Of a stretch of DNA of 64,000 nucleotides, positions 25,584 to 37,066 are shown piece after piece. The stretch is from Novosphingobium guangzhouense (GTDB lineage Bacteria; Pseudomonadota; Alphaproteobacteria; Sphingomonadales; Sphingomonadaceae). The first letter of the stretch is position 1, and every line of letters starts with the position of its first letter. A program made the position numbers and the translations under genes. The stretch covers positions 124,001 through 188,000 of the forward strand of contig NZ_LYMM01000002.1 of NCBI RefSeq assembly GCF_002896965.1, written 5' to 3'. The notes below the pieces were generated by a model. That model ran no database searches and was not told the origin of the DNA. It saw only the letters and a program-made list of their open reading frames with translations.

Positions 25584-26800
25584 TGACCGAGATTTCCCCC
25601 TACGCAGCTGACATGGCGGCCAAGGTCGAGGCTTTCGTGCGAGAGCAGATCGTCCCTTACGAGAACGATCCGCGCCGCGATCATCACGGCGCGCCGACTG
25701 ACGAACTGGTCATGGAGATGCGCGCGCTGGCTCGTGAGGCGGGCGTGCTTACCCCGCATATCAGGGCGGACGGATCGCACCTGACCCAGCGCGAGACGGC
25801 AGTGGTTCTGATCAAGTCGGGCCTTTCGCCGCTGGGGCCGCTGGCCTGCAACACCATGGCGCCGGATGAGGGCAACATGTACCTCATCGGCCACGTCGGC
25901 TCGCCCGAACTGAAGGCGCGGTTCCTCAAGCCTTTGGTCGAGGGCAAGGGCCGTTCTGCCTTCTTCATGACCGAGCCCGCCGACTGGGGCGGGGCGGGTT
26001 CGGACCCGTCGATGATGAAGACCACCTGCCGCCGCGACGGCAACCACTGGGTCATCAACGGCCGCAAGACCTTCATCACCGGCGCGCAAGGGGCGATGGT
26101 GGGCATCGTCATGGCCGCGTCCGAGGAAGAGGACACCAAAGGCGGCGCCTGCATGTTCCTGGTGGACCTGCCCGATGCCGCGATCCGCATCGACGAGGTT
26201 CCCAACACCATCGACACATCGATGCCGGGCGGCCACGCCACGCTGACGATCGACAACTTGCGCGTTCCCGCCGAGCATATGCTGGGCAATCCGGGCGACG
26301 GCTTCAAATATGCACAAGTCCGCCTGAGCCCGGCGCGTCTTTCGCACTGCATGCGCTGGCTTGGCACCTGCATGCGCGCGCATGAAATCGCCAGCGACTA
26401 CGCCTGCCGCCGCCATGCCTTCGGCAAGCAGCTGATCGAGCACGAAGGCGTCGGCTTCATGCTGGCGGAGAATGCCATCCTCATCAAGCAGTGCGAACTG
26501 ATGATCGACTGGTGCGCATCGGTGCTCGACACCGGATCGCTGGGCACGGTGGAAAGCTCGATGGCGAAAGTCTCGGTGTCCGAAGCGCTGATGAAGATCG
26601 CCGACAACTGCGTGCAGGTGATGGGCGGGACAGGCGTTACCGAACGCACCATCGTCGAGCAGGCGTTCCGCGAAGTGCGCGCCTTTCGCATCTATGACGG
26701 CCCCACCGAAGTCCACAAGTGGAGCCTCGCCAAGAAGATCCGCCGTGACTGGCACAAGGCGCAGGAAGCGGCGGCATCGAAGCAAGCCGAACCGGCATGA
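25583..26800 (+). CDS. ACAD10/11-like acyl-CoA dehydrogenase
   Basis: A 405-residue acyl-CoA dehydrogenase. The segment FKYAQVRLSPARLSHCMRWL, continuing to HAFGKQLIEHEGV, closely follows the pattern of the dehydrogenase half of animal ACAD10/ACAD11. The C-terminus has VMGGTGVTERTIVEQAF and YDGPTEVHKWSLAKKI. In that family the dehydrogenase works with a kinase domain on 4-hydroxyacyl-CoA: phosphorylation, then elimination to an enoyl-CoA. The ATG at 25583 overlaps the VOC stop; a GTG one codon earlier is also possible. It overlaps the following kinase gene by 4 bases. Confidence 0.9.
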   Translation: MTEISPYAADMAAKVEAFVREQIVPYENDPRRDHHGAPTDELVMEMRALAREAGVLTPHIRADGSHLTQRETAVVLIKSGLSPLGPLACNTMAPDEGNMYLIGHVGSPELKARFLKPLVEGKGRSAFFMTEPADWGGAGSDPSMMKTTCRRDGNHWVINGRKTFITGAQGAMVGIVMAASEEEDTKGGACMFLVDLPDAAIRIDEVPNTIDTSMPGGHATLTIDNLRVPAEHMLGNPGDGFKYAQVRLSPARLSHCMRWLGTCMRAHEIASDYACRRHAFGKQLIEHEGVGFMLAENAILIKQCELMIDWCASVLDTGSLGTVESSMAKVSVSEALMKIADNCVQVMGGTGVTERTIVEQAFREVRAFRIYDGPTEVHKWSLAKKIRRDWHKAQEAAASKQAEPA

Positions 26801-27870
26801 CGGACGTTGCGCCCGATATCGCGGACGCCAACTCGGGCACCACTGCCGTGCGCGAAGGCTATGCCTTCGACGAGGCGGCGCTGACCGCATGGCTGGAAGC
26901 CAATGTCGAAGGCTTCGCCGGGCCGCTGACGGTCGAGCAGTTCAGGGGCGGGCAGTCCAACCCGACCTACAAGCTGGTGACGCCTTCGCGCAGCTATGTC
27001 CTGCGGCGCAAGCCGCCGGGGCAGCTGCTGAAAGGCGCCCACGCGGTTGAGCGTGAGGCGAAGGTGCTCACGGCTCTCCACGGCGCGGGCTTCCCGGTGG
27101 CGCGGGTCTATGGCCTGTGCGAAGACGATGGCGTCATCGGGACGTGGTTCTACGTCATGGAAATGGTGGAAGGCCGCATCTTCTGGGATGCGACCGTCCC
27201 CGGTGTCTCCAACGACGAACGCGCGGCGCTGTTCGATGCGATGAACGCCACGATGGCACAGCTCCATTCGCATGATCCTGAGGCGATCGGGCTGGGCGAT
27301 TACGGCAGGCCCGGCAACTATTTCGCGCGGCAGGTCGGCCGCTGGTCGAAGCAGTACTTCGAGGACGAGGCGGCGGGCCGCAACGCGGATATGGACGCGG
27401 TGATCGCCTGGCTTGAGGCGAACATGCCTGCGGACGATGGCGCCTCCAGCGTGATCCACGGCGACCTTCGCATTGATAACATGATCTTCGCGCCTCACGA
27501 GCCGCGCGTGCTGGCGGTGCTGGACTGGGAACTGTCGACGCTGGGCCATCCGCTGGCCGACTTCGCCTACAACGCGATGATGTACCACATGCCCCCGCAC
27601 ATCGTTGCGGGGCTGGGCGGGGCGGACATCACCGCCCTCGGCATCCCGACCGAGGAGGAGTACGTCGCCGCCTATTGCCGCCGCACCGGGCGCGATGGGC
27701 TGCCGGACTACCGCTACTACATGGCCTTCAACTTCTTCCGCCTCGCCGCGATCTTCCACGGTATCAAGGGCCGCGTGATCCGGGGCACCGCATCCAACGC
27801 GCAGGCGAAGGAGCGGGCAGAGGCATTCCCCGAACTGGCAAGGCTCGCGCTCAGCTTCACGCGGGGGTAA
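26797..27870 (+). CDS. ACAD10/11- and LvaA-like phosphotransferase (aminoglycoside phosphotransferase fold)
   Basis: A 357-residue APH-fold kinase. The ATP-binding region has FRGGQSNPTYKLVTPSRSYV followed by LRRKPPGQLLKGAHAVEREA. The catalytic loop is VIHGDLRIDNMIF and the metal-binding motif is VLDWELSTLGHPLADFAYN. These segments match the N-terminal kinase half of ACAD10/11 and bacterial LvaA, which phosphorylate 4-hydroxyacyl-CoA. It overlaps the dehydrogenase gene by ATGA. The pair probably acts in sequence on a 4-hydroxy acid or lactone-derived CoA ester. Antibiotic resistance is unlikely. Confidence 0.9.
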   Translation: MTDVAPDIADANSGTTAVREGYAFDEAALTAWLEANVEGFAGPLTVEQFRGGQSNPTYKLVTPSRSYVLRRKPPGQLLKGAHAVEREAKVLTALHGAGFPVARVYGLCEDDGVIGTWFYVMEMVEGRIFWDATVPGVSNDERAALFDAMNATMAQLHSHDPEAIGLGDYGRPGNYFARQVGRWSKQYFEDEAAGRNADMDAVIAWLEANMPADDGASSVIHGDLRIDNMIFAPHEPRVLAVLDWELSTLGHPLADFAYNAMMYHMPPHIVAGLGGADITALGIPTEEEYVAAYCRRTGRDGLPDYRYYMAFNFFRLAAIFHGIKGRVIRGTASNAQAKERAEAFPELARLALSFTRG

Positions 27871-27957
27871 CCCTTTCGGGGTGAGGCGAGGGGCCGCGAT
27901 CTCTCGGGGTAATTGCCGATACACTGCAAACGCGAAGCACATAGGCTTGTGCCCTGC

Positions 27958-29139
27958 ATGCAAGCACTTTCGCCTTTGCCTCGCTTCCTGTCCGCTTTTG
28001 CGTGGCGTACCGCAGCGTTTCTGCCTGTGCTGGCGGCCTTTTGCAGTGCCGCATCCGCATCCGCCGCAGGCCCCGGCGATGACGTTTCGGAGATCGAGGA
28101 GCAGATCGAAGCCGCAGCAAAGGCGACGGACATCGCCATAACGCCTGGAAGGGACATTCTTGCAGTGCCGTTGCCGATCACCAGCCCGTCGCTGGGCACG
28201 GGCCTCGTCGCGGCGGGGGTGGCGTTCTACAATCCCAACGGCGCGCCTTCGCCATGGATTTCGGGCGGGGCAGTCATGAAGACCAGCAACGGCAACTGGT
28301 TGGTGGGCGGCTTTCATTCCATGTCGCTTGACGACGACCGCATCCGCTTGAACGGGCTGGTCGCCACGGGCAAGATCGTGGCCGATTATTACGGTATCGG
28401 CGCGCAGGCCGGTGACCGGAACGTGTCGACCGAGCTGGACCAGCGGATGACGGTGATCCGTCTGCAGGCACAGACGCGGCTTGCCAACCGTACGTATCTG
28501 GGGGCGCGCCTGATGTATCTCGATATCGACGCGTCAGGCGATGCCGAGCCTGAATATCCGGACCTCGTCGTGCCGGACCGCATGGCTGACAGCCGATTGG
28601 TGCAGCTTGGTCCGGTCGTCACGTATGACTCGCGCGATGATAGCCTCAACCCCGGATCGGGGCTCTATGCCCATGCCGAATGGCTGTTCGACCTGAAGGC
28701 GCTGGGTGGCGATTTCGGATCGAACCGGCTGACTGCGGGGGTTAGTTACTACCGCCCCGTTGCGGAAAGGTCGGTTCTGGCGTTTCATGCCGGAATTTGC
28801 GCGGCCTCGTCCAATGCGCCGTTCTATGGCCTTTGCCTGTATGGCCAGAACAACGATCTGCGCGGGTACAAGACCGGGCGCTATCGTGATCGCGCCAGCT
28901 GGGCGATGCAAGGCGAACTGCGTAGACGGCTGAAAGGACGGCTGGGCGCAGTGGTCTTTGCCGGGGTCGGAGGCATCGCGCCGTCTCTAAGCCGTATCGA
29001 CGATAGCCGCTTCCTGCCCGCAGCCGGGGCCGGGCTCAGGTTCCAGCCATCACGCGATACGAACATCAACGTGCGTCTCGACTTTGCCGTGGGCCGCGAT
29101 TCGTCGGGGCTGTATCTGGGAATTGCGGAGGCGTTCTAG
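27958..29139 (+). CDS. Omp85/BamA-family outer-membrane beta-barrel protein without POTRA domains
   Basis: A protein of about 393 residues. The chosen start (MQALSPLPRFL) gives a signal peptide with hydrophobic core AAFLPVLAAFCSAASASAAG. The rest is a beta-barrel: strands such as RTYLGARLMYLDID, PVVTYDSRDDSLNPGSGLYA, the Omp85-like DLRGYKTGRYRDRASWAMQGELR, and a last strand ending in phenylalanine (SSGLYLGIAEAF). It lacks the N-terminal POTRA repeats of BamA/TamA, so it is probably a surface-antigen-domain barrel of unknown cargo. The GTG/ATG further upstream does not give a better signal peptide. Confidence 0.78.
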   Translation: MQALSPLPRFLSAFAWRTAAFLPVLAAFCSAASASAAGPGDDVSEIEEQIEAAAKATDIAITPGRDILAVPLPITSPSLGTGLVAAGVAFYNPNGAPSPWISGGAVMKTSNGNWLVGGFHSMSLDDDRIRLNGLVATGKIVADYYGIGAQAGDRNVSTELDQRMTVIRLQAQTRLANRTYLGARLMYLDIDASGDAEPEYPDLVVPDRMADSRLVQLGPVVTYDSRDDSLNPGSGLYAHAEWLFDLKALGGDFGSNRLTAGVSYYRPVAERSVLAFHAGICAASSNAPFYGLCLYGQNNDLRGYKTGRYRDRASWAMQGELRRRLKGRLGAVVFAGVGGIAPSLSRIDDSRFLPAAGAGLRFQPSRDTNINVRLDFAVGRDSSGLYLGIAEAF

Positions 29140-29236
29140 GCCATGCCGCCCGGCGCCGCCATTTCCTTGACTTTCGCCGCCTGCGGCCCTAATTGCGGCC
29201 CTTTCCGATCCCACAGATTCTTTACCGGGAGTGCCC

Positions 29237-29581
29237 ATGGCGCGCGTTACTGTCGAAGATTGCGTCGACAAGATCCCCAACCGCTTCGACCTCGTCCTTC
29301 TCGCAGCGCAGCGTGCGCGTGAGATTTCGGGCGGCGCGGAGCTGACCATCGACCGCGACCGTGACAAGAACCCGGTCGTGGCCCTGCGCGAAATCGCCGA
29401 ACAGACCGTCACGCCGAGCAACCTCAAGGAAACGCTCGTCACCTCGATGCAGCGCGTGCTGCCCGATGATGATGACGAAATGGACGATATCGGTTCGCTC
29501 AGCCAGTCGGCCGAAGCCCTGCGCATCACTGCGTCGGCTCCGACCCGCAACACGTCGCTGGGCGGTGATTACGACGGCTGA
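29237..29581 (+). CDS. rpoZ: DNA-directed RNA polymerase omega subunit
   Basis: A 114-residue omega subunit starting [20 protein letters not shown], with the conserved helix [14 protein letters not shown] and [15 protein letters not shown]. The C-terminal tail is acidic then Ser/Thr-rich, as usual in alphaproteobacteria. It stabilises beta-prime and, in many species, is part of a ppGpp site. The start follows an ACCGGGAG ribosome site. A GTG two codons earlier is less likely. Confidence 0.96.
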   Translation: MARVTVEDCVDKIPNRFDLVLLAAQRAREISGGAELTIDRDRDKNPVVALREIAEQTVTPSNLKETLVTSMQRVLPDDDDEMDDIGSLSQSAEALRITASAPTRNTSLGGDYDG

Positions 29582-29625
29582 TCGTAACCGTTGACTGCCG
29601 GCTTTCGGCAGGCAACGATGCGGAT

Positions 29626-30471
29626 GTGTCCGCTAAATCGAAATTGCCACGTATCATCGGATTGACCGGGGGACCGCCCAAAAGGGCCGGTCCCCTTCGT
29701 GCGTCCGAGGGGGAGCAGGGTTCTCCAGCCGGCAGCGGCGCCACCATCGCCATCTACAGCGTCAAGGGTGGCGTCGGGAAAACGACCTTCTCCGCCAATC
29801 TGGCATGGTGCTCTGCCGTGCAGAGCGGGCATCGGACCTTGCTGTGGGATCTTGATGCAGCAGGCGGATCGGCCTTCCTCTATGGCCTCGAACCGCAGGA
29901 AACGCGGCTGGCAGAAGAAGTCTTCGCGCGCGAAAGACCGCCGACGCGGTTGATCCAGCGCACCGCGTTCGACGGGCTCGACGTGCTTCCCGCCGATGAA
30001 TCGATCCGCACGCTCGATGCGCAGCTGGTAAAGATCGGCAAGCGCAAGCGACTGGCAAAGCTGACCGAAGAACTTTCGGCCGATTACCCGCGCATCATCC
30101 TGGATTGCCCGCCGGTGATGAATGAACTTTCGGCGCAAGTCGTGCGCGCGGCGGACCTTGTGATCGTGCCGTTGCCGCCATCGCCGCTTTCATCGCGCGC
30201 CTTCGACCTCGTGGTCCGGGAGATCGCCGGGAACACTAAGCGGCATCCGCCGATCCTGCCGGTGCTCTCGATGCTCGACATGCGCCGGGCGTTGCACAAG
30301 CAGGCGCATGAAACGAACCCGAACTGGCCTGCCATCCCTTATGCCAGCGCCGTCGAACAATGCGCCGTCCAGCGCCAGCCGGTAGGGGCGCTGGCACCGC
30401 AAAGCACGGCAGCGCAGGCGTTTGCGCGGCTGTGGGGCGCGATTGAAAAGAAGCTCGGTCAGCGCAGTTGA
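29626..30471 (+). CDS. ParA/MinD-like P-loop ATPase (orphan)
   Basis: A 281-residue deviant-Walker ATPase: Walker A KGGVGKTTFSANLAW with the extra upstream lysine, LLWDLDAAGGSAFLY, and Walker B-like YPRIILDCPPVMNE. Family members partition DNA or position proteins. No parB or cargo gene lies nearby. The only usable in-frame start is a GTG at 29626, giving a ~40-residue disordered N-terminus before the first strand (ATIAIYSVKGG). It lies 44 bases after rpoZ on the same strand. Confidence 0.87.
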   Translation: MSAKSKLPRIIGLTGGPPKRAGPLRASEGEQGSPAGSGATIAIYSVKGGVGKTTFSANLAWCSAVQSGHRTLLWDLDAAGGSAFLYGLEPQETRLAEEVFARERPPTRLIQRTAFDGLDVLPADESIRTLDAQLVKIGKRKRLAKLTEELSADYPRIILDCPPVMNELSAQVVRAADLVIVPLPPSPLSSRAFDLVVREIAGNTKRHPPILPVLSMLDMRRALHKQAHETNPNWPAIPYASAVEQCAVQRQPVGALAPQSTAAQAFARLWGAIEKKLGQRS

Positions 30472-30556
30472 AGCGCGGATAGGCGCTATCCCCGTCCGCA
30501 TTGCACGGATGGCGATCCCGGCATAGGTTTCGTCGATCTTCAAACGGGGGGCGAAG

Positions 30557-31606
30557 ATGAGCGGGATCAGTGAAGGATTGGCGGAGCTTGGGCAGGGCAC
30601 CGCAGCTGCCATGGCGGTCGAACCGAGGCATGGGGCGGCGCAGGATGGCCACACGCATGAAACGGACTGCCTGAATTGCGGCACGCATCTTGTGGGATCG
30701 CATTGCCATGCCTGCGGTCAGGCAGCGCACGTGCACCGAAGCCTGGGGGCATTCTTCCATGACCTGCTACACGGCGTTTTTCATTTCGAAGGCAAGATCT
30801 GGCGCACGCTACCGCTGCTGGCGTGGCGCCCCGGACGCCTCACGCGTGAGTATATCGATGGCCGCCGCGCCAGTTACGTGTCGCCGATCGCCTTGTTTCT
30901 TTTCTGCATCTTCCTGATGTTCGCGGTTTTTCACGCGACCGAAGGGCATGAGGAACCCTCGACGCACACGGGCAATGCGCAGGGCGTGGAGCACAGCATC
31001 AAGCGGATCGAAGGTGAGATCGCCGCCCTGGAGGCGAGGCAGAAGGCGGCCGCGGCAAAGGGGCAGACGATTGCAGGCGTCGACGCGCAATTGAGCGCGC
31101 AGCGCGAGGCTTTGAATACGTTGCGCGACGTGGAGGCAGAGGGTGTCGATCTGAAGGTGGACCCGGACCGGCGGGTCAGCGATATTCCCACGCTGGACAA
31201 GGCGATCAAGAAGTTCCGGTCCAATCCCGATCTCGCAAGCTACAAGCTTCAGACATACGCTTACAAATACAGCTGGGCGCTGATCCCCATATCGGTGCCG
31301 TTCCTGTGGCTTTTGTTTCCGTTCAGCCGCCGCTTCCACTTGTATGATCATACCGTCTTCGTGACGTATTCGCTGTGCTTCATGACACTGCTGGCCATCG
31401 TGGCGATGATCGGGGGGGCATTGGGTGCCGCAGAGATCGCGGCATTCCTGATCTTCGTGCCGCCTTTGCATATGTATCGCCAGCTGCGTGGAGCCTACGG
31501 CATCAGCCGGTTCAGCGCCTTGTGGCGCGGGGCAATGCTGCTTGTCTTTTCGGGCCTGGCCCTTGCCATGTTCTTCACCATGATCATGGCCCAGACCAGC
31601 CTGTAG
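30557..31606 (+). CDS. DUF3667 domain membrane protein
   Basis: A 349-residue protein. Residues ~38-56 form a Cys4 zinc-ribbon-like motif (CLNCGTHLVGSHCHACGQ), followed by the DUF3667 core FFHDLLHGVFHFEGKIWRTL. There are four or so hydrophobic segments (ALFLFCIFLMFAVF; the region from TYSLCFMTLLAIVAMIGGAL; a C-terminal LVFSGLALAMFFTMIM) and a long charged, probably coiled-coil loop between the first and second (~130-230). The function of the family is unknown. The start is set by GGGGGCGAAG upstream. Confidence 0.88.
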   Translation: MSGISEGLAELGQGTAAAMAVEPRHGAAQDGHTHETDCLNCGTHLVGSHCHACGQAAHVHRSLGAFFHDLLHGVFHFEGKIWRTLPLLAWRPGRLTREYIDGRRASYVSPIALFLFCIFLMFAVFHATEGHEEPSTHTGNAQGVEHSIKRIEGEIAALEARQKAAAAKGQTIAGVDAQLSAQREALNTLRDVEAEGVDLKVDPDRRVSDIPTLDKAIKKFRSNPDLASYKLQTYAYKYSWALIPISVPFLWLLFPFSRRFHLYDHTVFVTYSLCFMTLLAIVAMIGGALGAAEIAAFLIFVPPLHMYRQLRGAYGISRFSALWRGAMLLVFSGLALAMFFTMIMAQTSL

Positions 31607-31626
31607 GGCGGCGGCAAGACGGGCGA

Positions 31627-31662
31627 CAAAAAAGGGGCGTCAGGTCCTGCCCTGACGCCCCT
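31627..31662 (-). terminator. Rho-independent terminator of ftsH
   Basis: A perfect 12-bp stem (AGGGGCGTCAGG with CCTGACGCCCCT) and 6-base loop. Read on the minus strand, it is followed by six T. It lies about 40 bases beyond the ftsH stop and about 20 after the convergent DUF3667 gene. Confidence 0.9.
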
Positions 31663-31702
31663 CCTGCATTCTCCCTTGGGGGAGAACCCGTGGACCGGGG
31701 GT

Positions 31703-33631
<1,929 letters not shown>

Positions 33632-33753
33632 TTTGCGGGAATCCGTCCTTTCGCGCTCCAATGTAGGCGCATGGCGCTGAATCACAAGTTAGCGCGGGAG
33701 CAACCTCGGTCGTTTCGGCGCGATATCCGCCATAACAGGCGCAAGCCGCGCAT

Positions 33754-34812
33754 CTATGCCCCTTCGGCAAGGCGGGAAGGCGGCAGTTCCAGCGTCATCC
33801 GGGTGCCGGCTTGCGCATTTTCGAGGGCGATGCGTGCTTCCAGCTGACGGCTGAGCACGCGTGAGATGCGCAGCCCTATCGAGTCGGCCGAAGCCGGGTC
33901 GAAGCCCGGCGGCAGCCCGTGCCCGTCATCCTCCACGTGCAGAACCACGCCGCCGTTCTGGCGGGTGACGCGCACGGTGATGGTGCCGTCACGGTCATCG
34001 GCAAAGCCATGTTCTATGGCGTTGGCGATCGCTTCGGTCACGATCAGCGCCACGGGTACGGCGCTGTCCGGCCGCAGCACGATGTCGCCCAGCGCCTCGA
34101 CGGAGCAGGTGATGCCGGGGCGGGCGCTGGAGGACATGGTCTTGGCGCAGACTTCCTGCAGGAATCGGTCAAGCGGAACCAGGCGGCCATCGTGATGGTA
34201 GAGCTGGCGCTGGATGTTGCCGATCACCTGCAGGCGGGCGGCGGCATCGGACAGGGCGCGGCGGGCGACCGGCTCCTGAAGGTTGCGCATCTGCAGCGAC
34301 AATACGGCGCCGACCATCTGCAGGTTGTTGCCGACCCGGTGCTGCATTTCCTGAAACAGCAGTTCGGACCGCTCTGCAAGCTGGCGGCGTTCCTCGGCCA
34401 GTGTGCGCACTTCCTCTCTTGCGTGGTGGAGGCGGGCGTTGGCGGCCTGCATGAAATGGACAAGCGCGATGTCTACCGCCACGACCCCGGTGTAGAACAG
34501 CATCGCGGTGATCGTGCCGTGGTCGAAGCCGAAGGTCATGCGCGGCGGGATGAACACGTACCATGCGAAGATGCCGCAAAGGATCGCGGCAAGAACGCCG
34601 GGACGCGGCCCGAACAGGAACGAGCTGAGGATCACCGCCGGGAAGAACGTCAGGAACGGATAGCCCGGCGGGAATGCGCTATCGAGCGCCCAGCGCAGCC
34701 ACAGCGCGAACAGGCACAGCGCGATGGTTGCCGTGTAACGCACACCCGGCCTGTCCGGCAGGAAGGGGAGGCGTTCGGTGAATCGGCTCAGGCTGTACAA
34801 CGCGGACCTCAA
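33754..34812 (-). CDS. Membrane sensor histidine kinase, HisKA_2/HWE type with DUF4118-like module
   Basis: A 352-residue kinase. Residues ~25-125 hold about four membrane helices of the DUF4118/KdpD-like type (PFLTFFPAVILSSFLFGPRP). The dimerisation/phosphorylation region has FQEMQHRVGNNLQMVGAVLS, where the His in QHRVGNNLQ is the phosphoacceptor of the HisKA_2 class. The ATP-binding domain follows with an N box (IVTEAIANAIEHGF) and G1 box (VEDDGHGLPPGF). No response regulator is adjacent. In alphaproteobacteria such kinases often feed the general stress response or light signalling, but nothing here proves this. Confidence 0.9.
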   Translation of the reverse strand: MRSALYSLSRFTERLPFLPDRPGVRYTATIALCLFALWLRWALDSAFPPGYPFLTFFPAVILSSFLFGPRPGVLAAILCGIFAWYVFIPPRMTFGFDHGTITAMLFYTGVVAVDIALVHFMQAANARLHHAREEVRTLAEERRQLAERSELLFQEMQHRVGNNLQMVGAVLSLQMRNLQEPVARRALSDAAARLQVIGNIQRQLYHHDGRLVPLDRFLQEVCAKTMSSSARPGITCSVEALGDIVLRPDSAVPVALIVTEAIANAIEHGFADDRDGTITVRVTRQNGGVVLHVEDDGHGLPPGFDPASADSIGLRISRVLSRQLEARIALENAQAGTRMTLELPPSRLAEGA

Positions 34813-34902
34813 TCACCTCTTCGCGCGATCCGCGCCCATTGCGGGATATCGCATGACAGAGACGCGCGAAAGAGGCGGCGGTTGCGATCCGGCGCAAATG
34901 GT

Positions 34903-37008
34903 TCAGCAGCGGACGAGCTGATAGTCTCCCGCGTCGTCGACTTGCGCGGTCCAGCCGGGGTAGACGACGATGGTGGTGAAAGTCTCCTCGATGATGGCCG
35001 GACCCTGCAGTTCCATGCCGGGCGACAGGCTGCGGCCGGAGTGGATCGGCACCATCGCAAAGCCACGGCCAAGGTTGGCGCGTCGGGTACGTTGCGGCGG
35101 CGGCGGCGGGCCTTTGCTTACGAAGCCGCCGGCGGCTTTGGGCGAGGGTGTTTCCACCCGCGCGGCAAGGCGCACGCCGGAGATCTCCGGCACCTCGTTC
35201 TCACGCACGTGGCCGTATTCCGCCATGTGCCGCGCGTTGAACAGGGTGATGGCGCGGGCGGGGAAGCCTTCGTCGACGAAGCCCAGGTCATGCAGAGGCG
35301 CATCGCCCTCTACCGGGAACGAGAGCGAGAAGTTCTGGCCCGGATAGCGCATGTTGAGTTGGTAGCTGGCCTGCACCGATCCGGGGGAGAATCCGGCGGC
35401 GCTGAAGTGCCGGTCCGCCCGCTCGCACAGCTGGCTCCACAAGGCGCGGATGCGGTCAAGATCGAGCGCGGCAGAGGATGCGATGTAGGAGCGTTCCTCG
35501 TCGATGGTGGGGTTCGCGACCAGCGTGCCGAGGGCGGAGAACGTAGGCGATGCCTTGGGGATCAGCACTTTTTCGATGCCCAGCTCCTCTGCCTGGATCG
35601 CCGCGAAGGCAGGGCCGTTGCCGCCGTAGGCCAGCATCACGAGGTCGCGCGGGTCGATCCCCTTGCCGGCGGTGGTGCGGCGCACGCCCTGGCTCATGGC
35701 GGCATTGACCACGCGCCAGCAGTCGAATGCGGCCTGTTCGGCGCCCTGTTCGTCGTTGGCGCCCTGTTTGTCATTGGCATGGCCAAGATCGCGGGCCAGC
35801 GCGCGAAATGCCTCGACCACACCCTTGCGCGATAGGGTGAAGCTGCCCCCTGCGAACCCTTGGTCGGTGGAAAGGATGCCCAGCATGACAAGGGCGTCCG
35901 TCACGGTGGGCTCGGTTCCCCCGCGCCCGTAGCAGATCGGGCCGGGTTCCGACCCGGCAGAGCGCGGGCCGACCTGCAGCATGCCTCCGTTTACGTGACA
36001 GATGGAGCCTCCGCCGGCGCCCAGCGTCTCCACTTTCACCATCGGTACGCCGACAAGGTAGCGGTGGTGCATGTTCCAGCCCGCTTCGGCCGGGGCCTGC
36101 CCGTCGATCACCAGGGACATGTCGTAGCTGGTGCCGCCCATGTCGACGCAGAGCAGGTTGGGGCATCCCTTGGCCGCGCCGCAGTGGGCAGAGCCGATTA
36201 CGCCGCCCGCCGGGCCGGAGGCAAGAACGCGGATCGGCGCGCCCTCGATATAGTCGCGGCTCATCACCCCGCCCGACGCCTGCATGACCATCAGCTGCCT
36301 GCGATAGCCGCCATCGGCCAGCCGCTGGACCAGCTTTTCGAGATAGCCGGTGACGCGCGGGCCTACATAGGCGTTGACCACGGTGGTGGAGGTACGGTCG
36401 TATTCGGGCGCGCGGGGCAGCACTTCGTGGCTGGCGCAGACGTAGGCATTCTGGATTTCCTGCCGCACGATCTCGTGCGCGCGGCGTTCATGATCGGGGT
36501 TCACGAAAGAGAACAGGAAGCTGATCGCCACCGCCTCGACGTTCTGCAGCCGCAGCTTGCGGCAGGCTTCGCGCAGGGCGTCCTCGTCAAGCGCGCGGTG
36601 GACGGAACCATCGTGCAGGACGCGTTCGGGAACCGTCAGGCGGCGGCGGCGGGGGGTGATCTGCCGGGGCGGTTCCAGCCGGACGTCCCAGATATCCTCC
36701 TTGAAGCCGCGCCGGTATTCGATCTCGTCGCGGAAACCTTCGGTGGTGATCAGCCCGGTCAGCGCGCCGTTCATCTCGATCAGGGTGTTGTCGGCCACCG
36801 TCGTGCCGTGGACGATCGCATCGCAGCGGGAGAGGAAATCCGGCAGTGACAGACCTTCCTGTTCCGCCAGTCGGCCCAATCCCTCCATCACGCCCAGCGA
36901 GCGGTCTTCGGGCGTCGAAAGGTTCTTGTGAACCACCACTTCGTCGCCCTTGAGCAGCGCGAAGTCCGTGAACGTGCCGCCGATGTCGATACCAACGCGA
37001 TAAGCCAT
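34903..37008 (-). CDS. hyuA: Hydantoinase/oxoprolinase family protein, A subunit
   Basis: A 701-residue protein. The N-terminal ASKHA motif is RVGIDIGGTFTDFALLKGDE. The central domain has VDMGGTSYDMSLVIDG, and RAIDPRDLV-like and SPTFSALGTLVANP segments follow. It is the ATP-hydrolysing half of N-methylhydantoinase, oxoprolinase or acetone-carboxylase-like enzymes that open cyclic amides or activate ketones. It works with HyuB, encoded just upstream in transcription order with a 58-base gap. Substrate specificity cannot be read from sequence. Confidence 0.92.
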   Translation of the reverse strand: MAYRVGIDIGGTFTDFALLKGDEVVVHKNLSTPEDRSLGVMEGLGRLAEQEGLSLPDFLSRCDAIVHGTTVADNTLIEMNGALTGLITTEGFRDEIEYRRGFKEDIWDVRLEPPRQITPRRRRLTVPERVLHDGSVHRALDEDALREACRKLRLQNVEAVAISFLFSFVNPDHERRAHEIVRQEIQNAYVCASHEVLPRAPEYDRTSTTVVNAYVGPRVTGYLEKLVQRLADGGYRRQLMVMQASGGVMSRDYIEGAPIRVLASGPAGGVIGSAHCGAAKGCPNLLCVDMGGTSYDMSLVIDGQAPAEAGWNMHHRYLVGVPMVKVETLGAGGGSICHVNGGMLQVGPRSAGSEPGPICYGRGGTEPTVTDALVMLGILSTDQGFAGGSFTLSRKGVVEAFRALARDLGHANDKQGANDEQGAEQAAFDCWRVVNAAMSQGVRRTTAGKGIDPRDLVMLAYGGNGPAFAAIQAEELGIEKVLIPKASPTFSALGTLVANPTIDEERSYIASSAALDLDRIRALWSQLCERADRHFSAAGFSPGSVQASYQLNMRYPGQNFSLSFPVEGDAPLHDLGFVDEGFPARAITLFNARHMAEYGHVRENEVPEISGVRLAARVETPSPKAAGGFVSKGPPPPPQRTRRANLGRGFAMVPIHSGRSLSPGMELQGPAIIEETFTTIVVYPGWTAQVDDAGDYQLVRC

Positions 37009-37066
37009 TCTTCTCCCCCGGCACTATGACCCTTGTCCTCCCCCGTTTCGGGGTGAGGCGCCTTTC

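Noticed and set aside
26797..27870. Antibiotic-resistance aminoglycoside phosphotransferase
   Set aside because: The fold matches, but the ACAD10/11-type motifs and the coupling to an acyl-CoA dehydrogenase point to CoA-ester metabolism.
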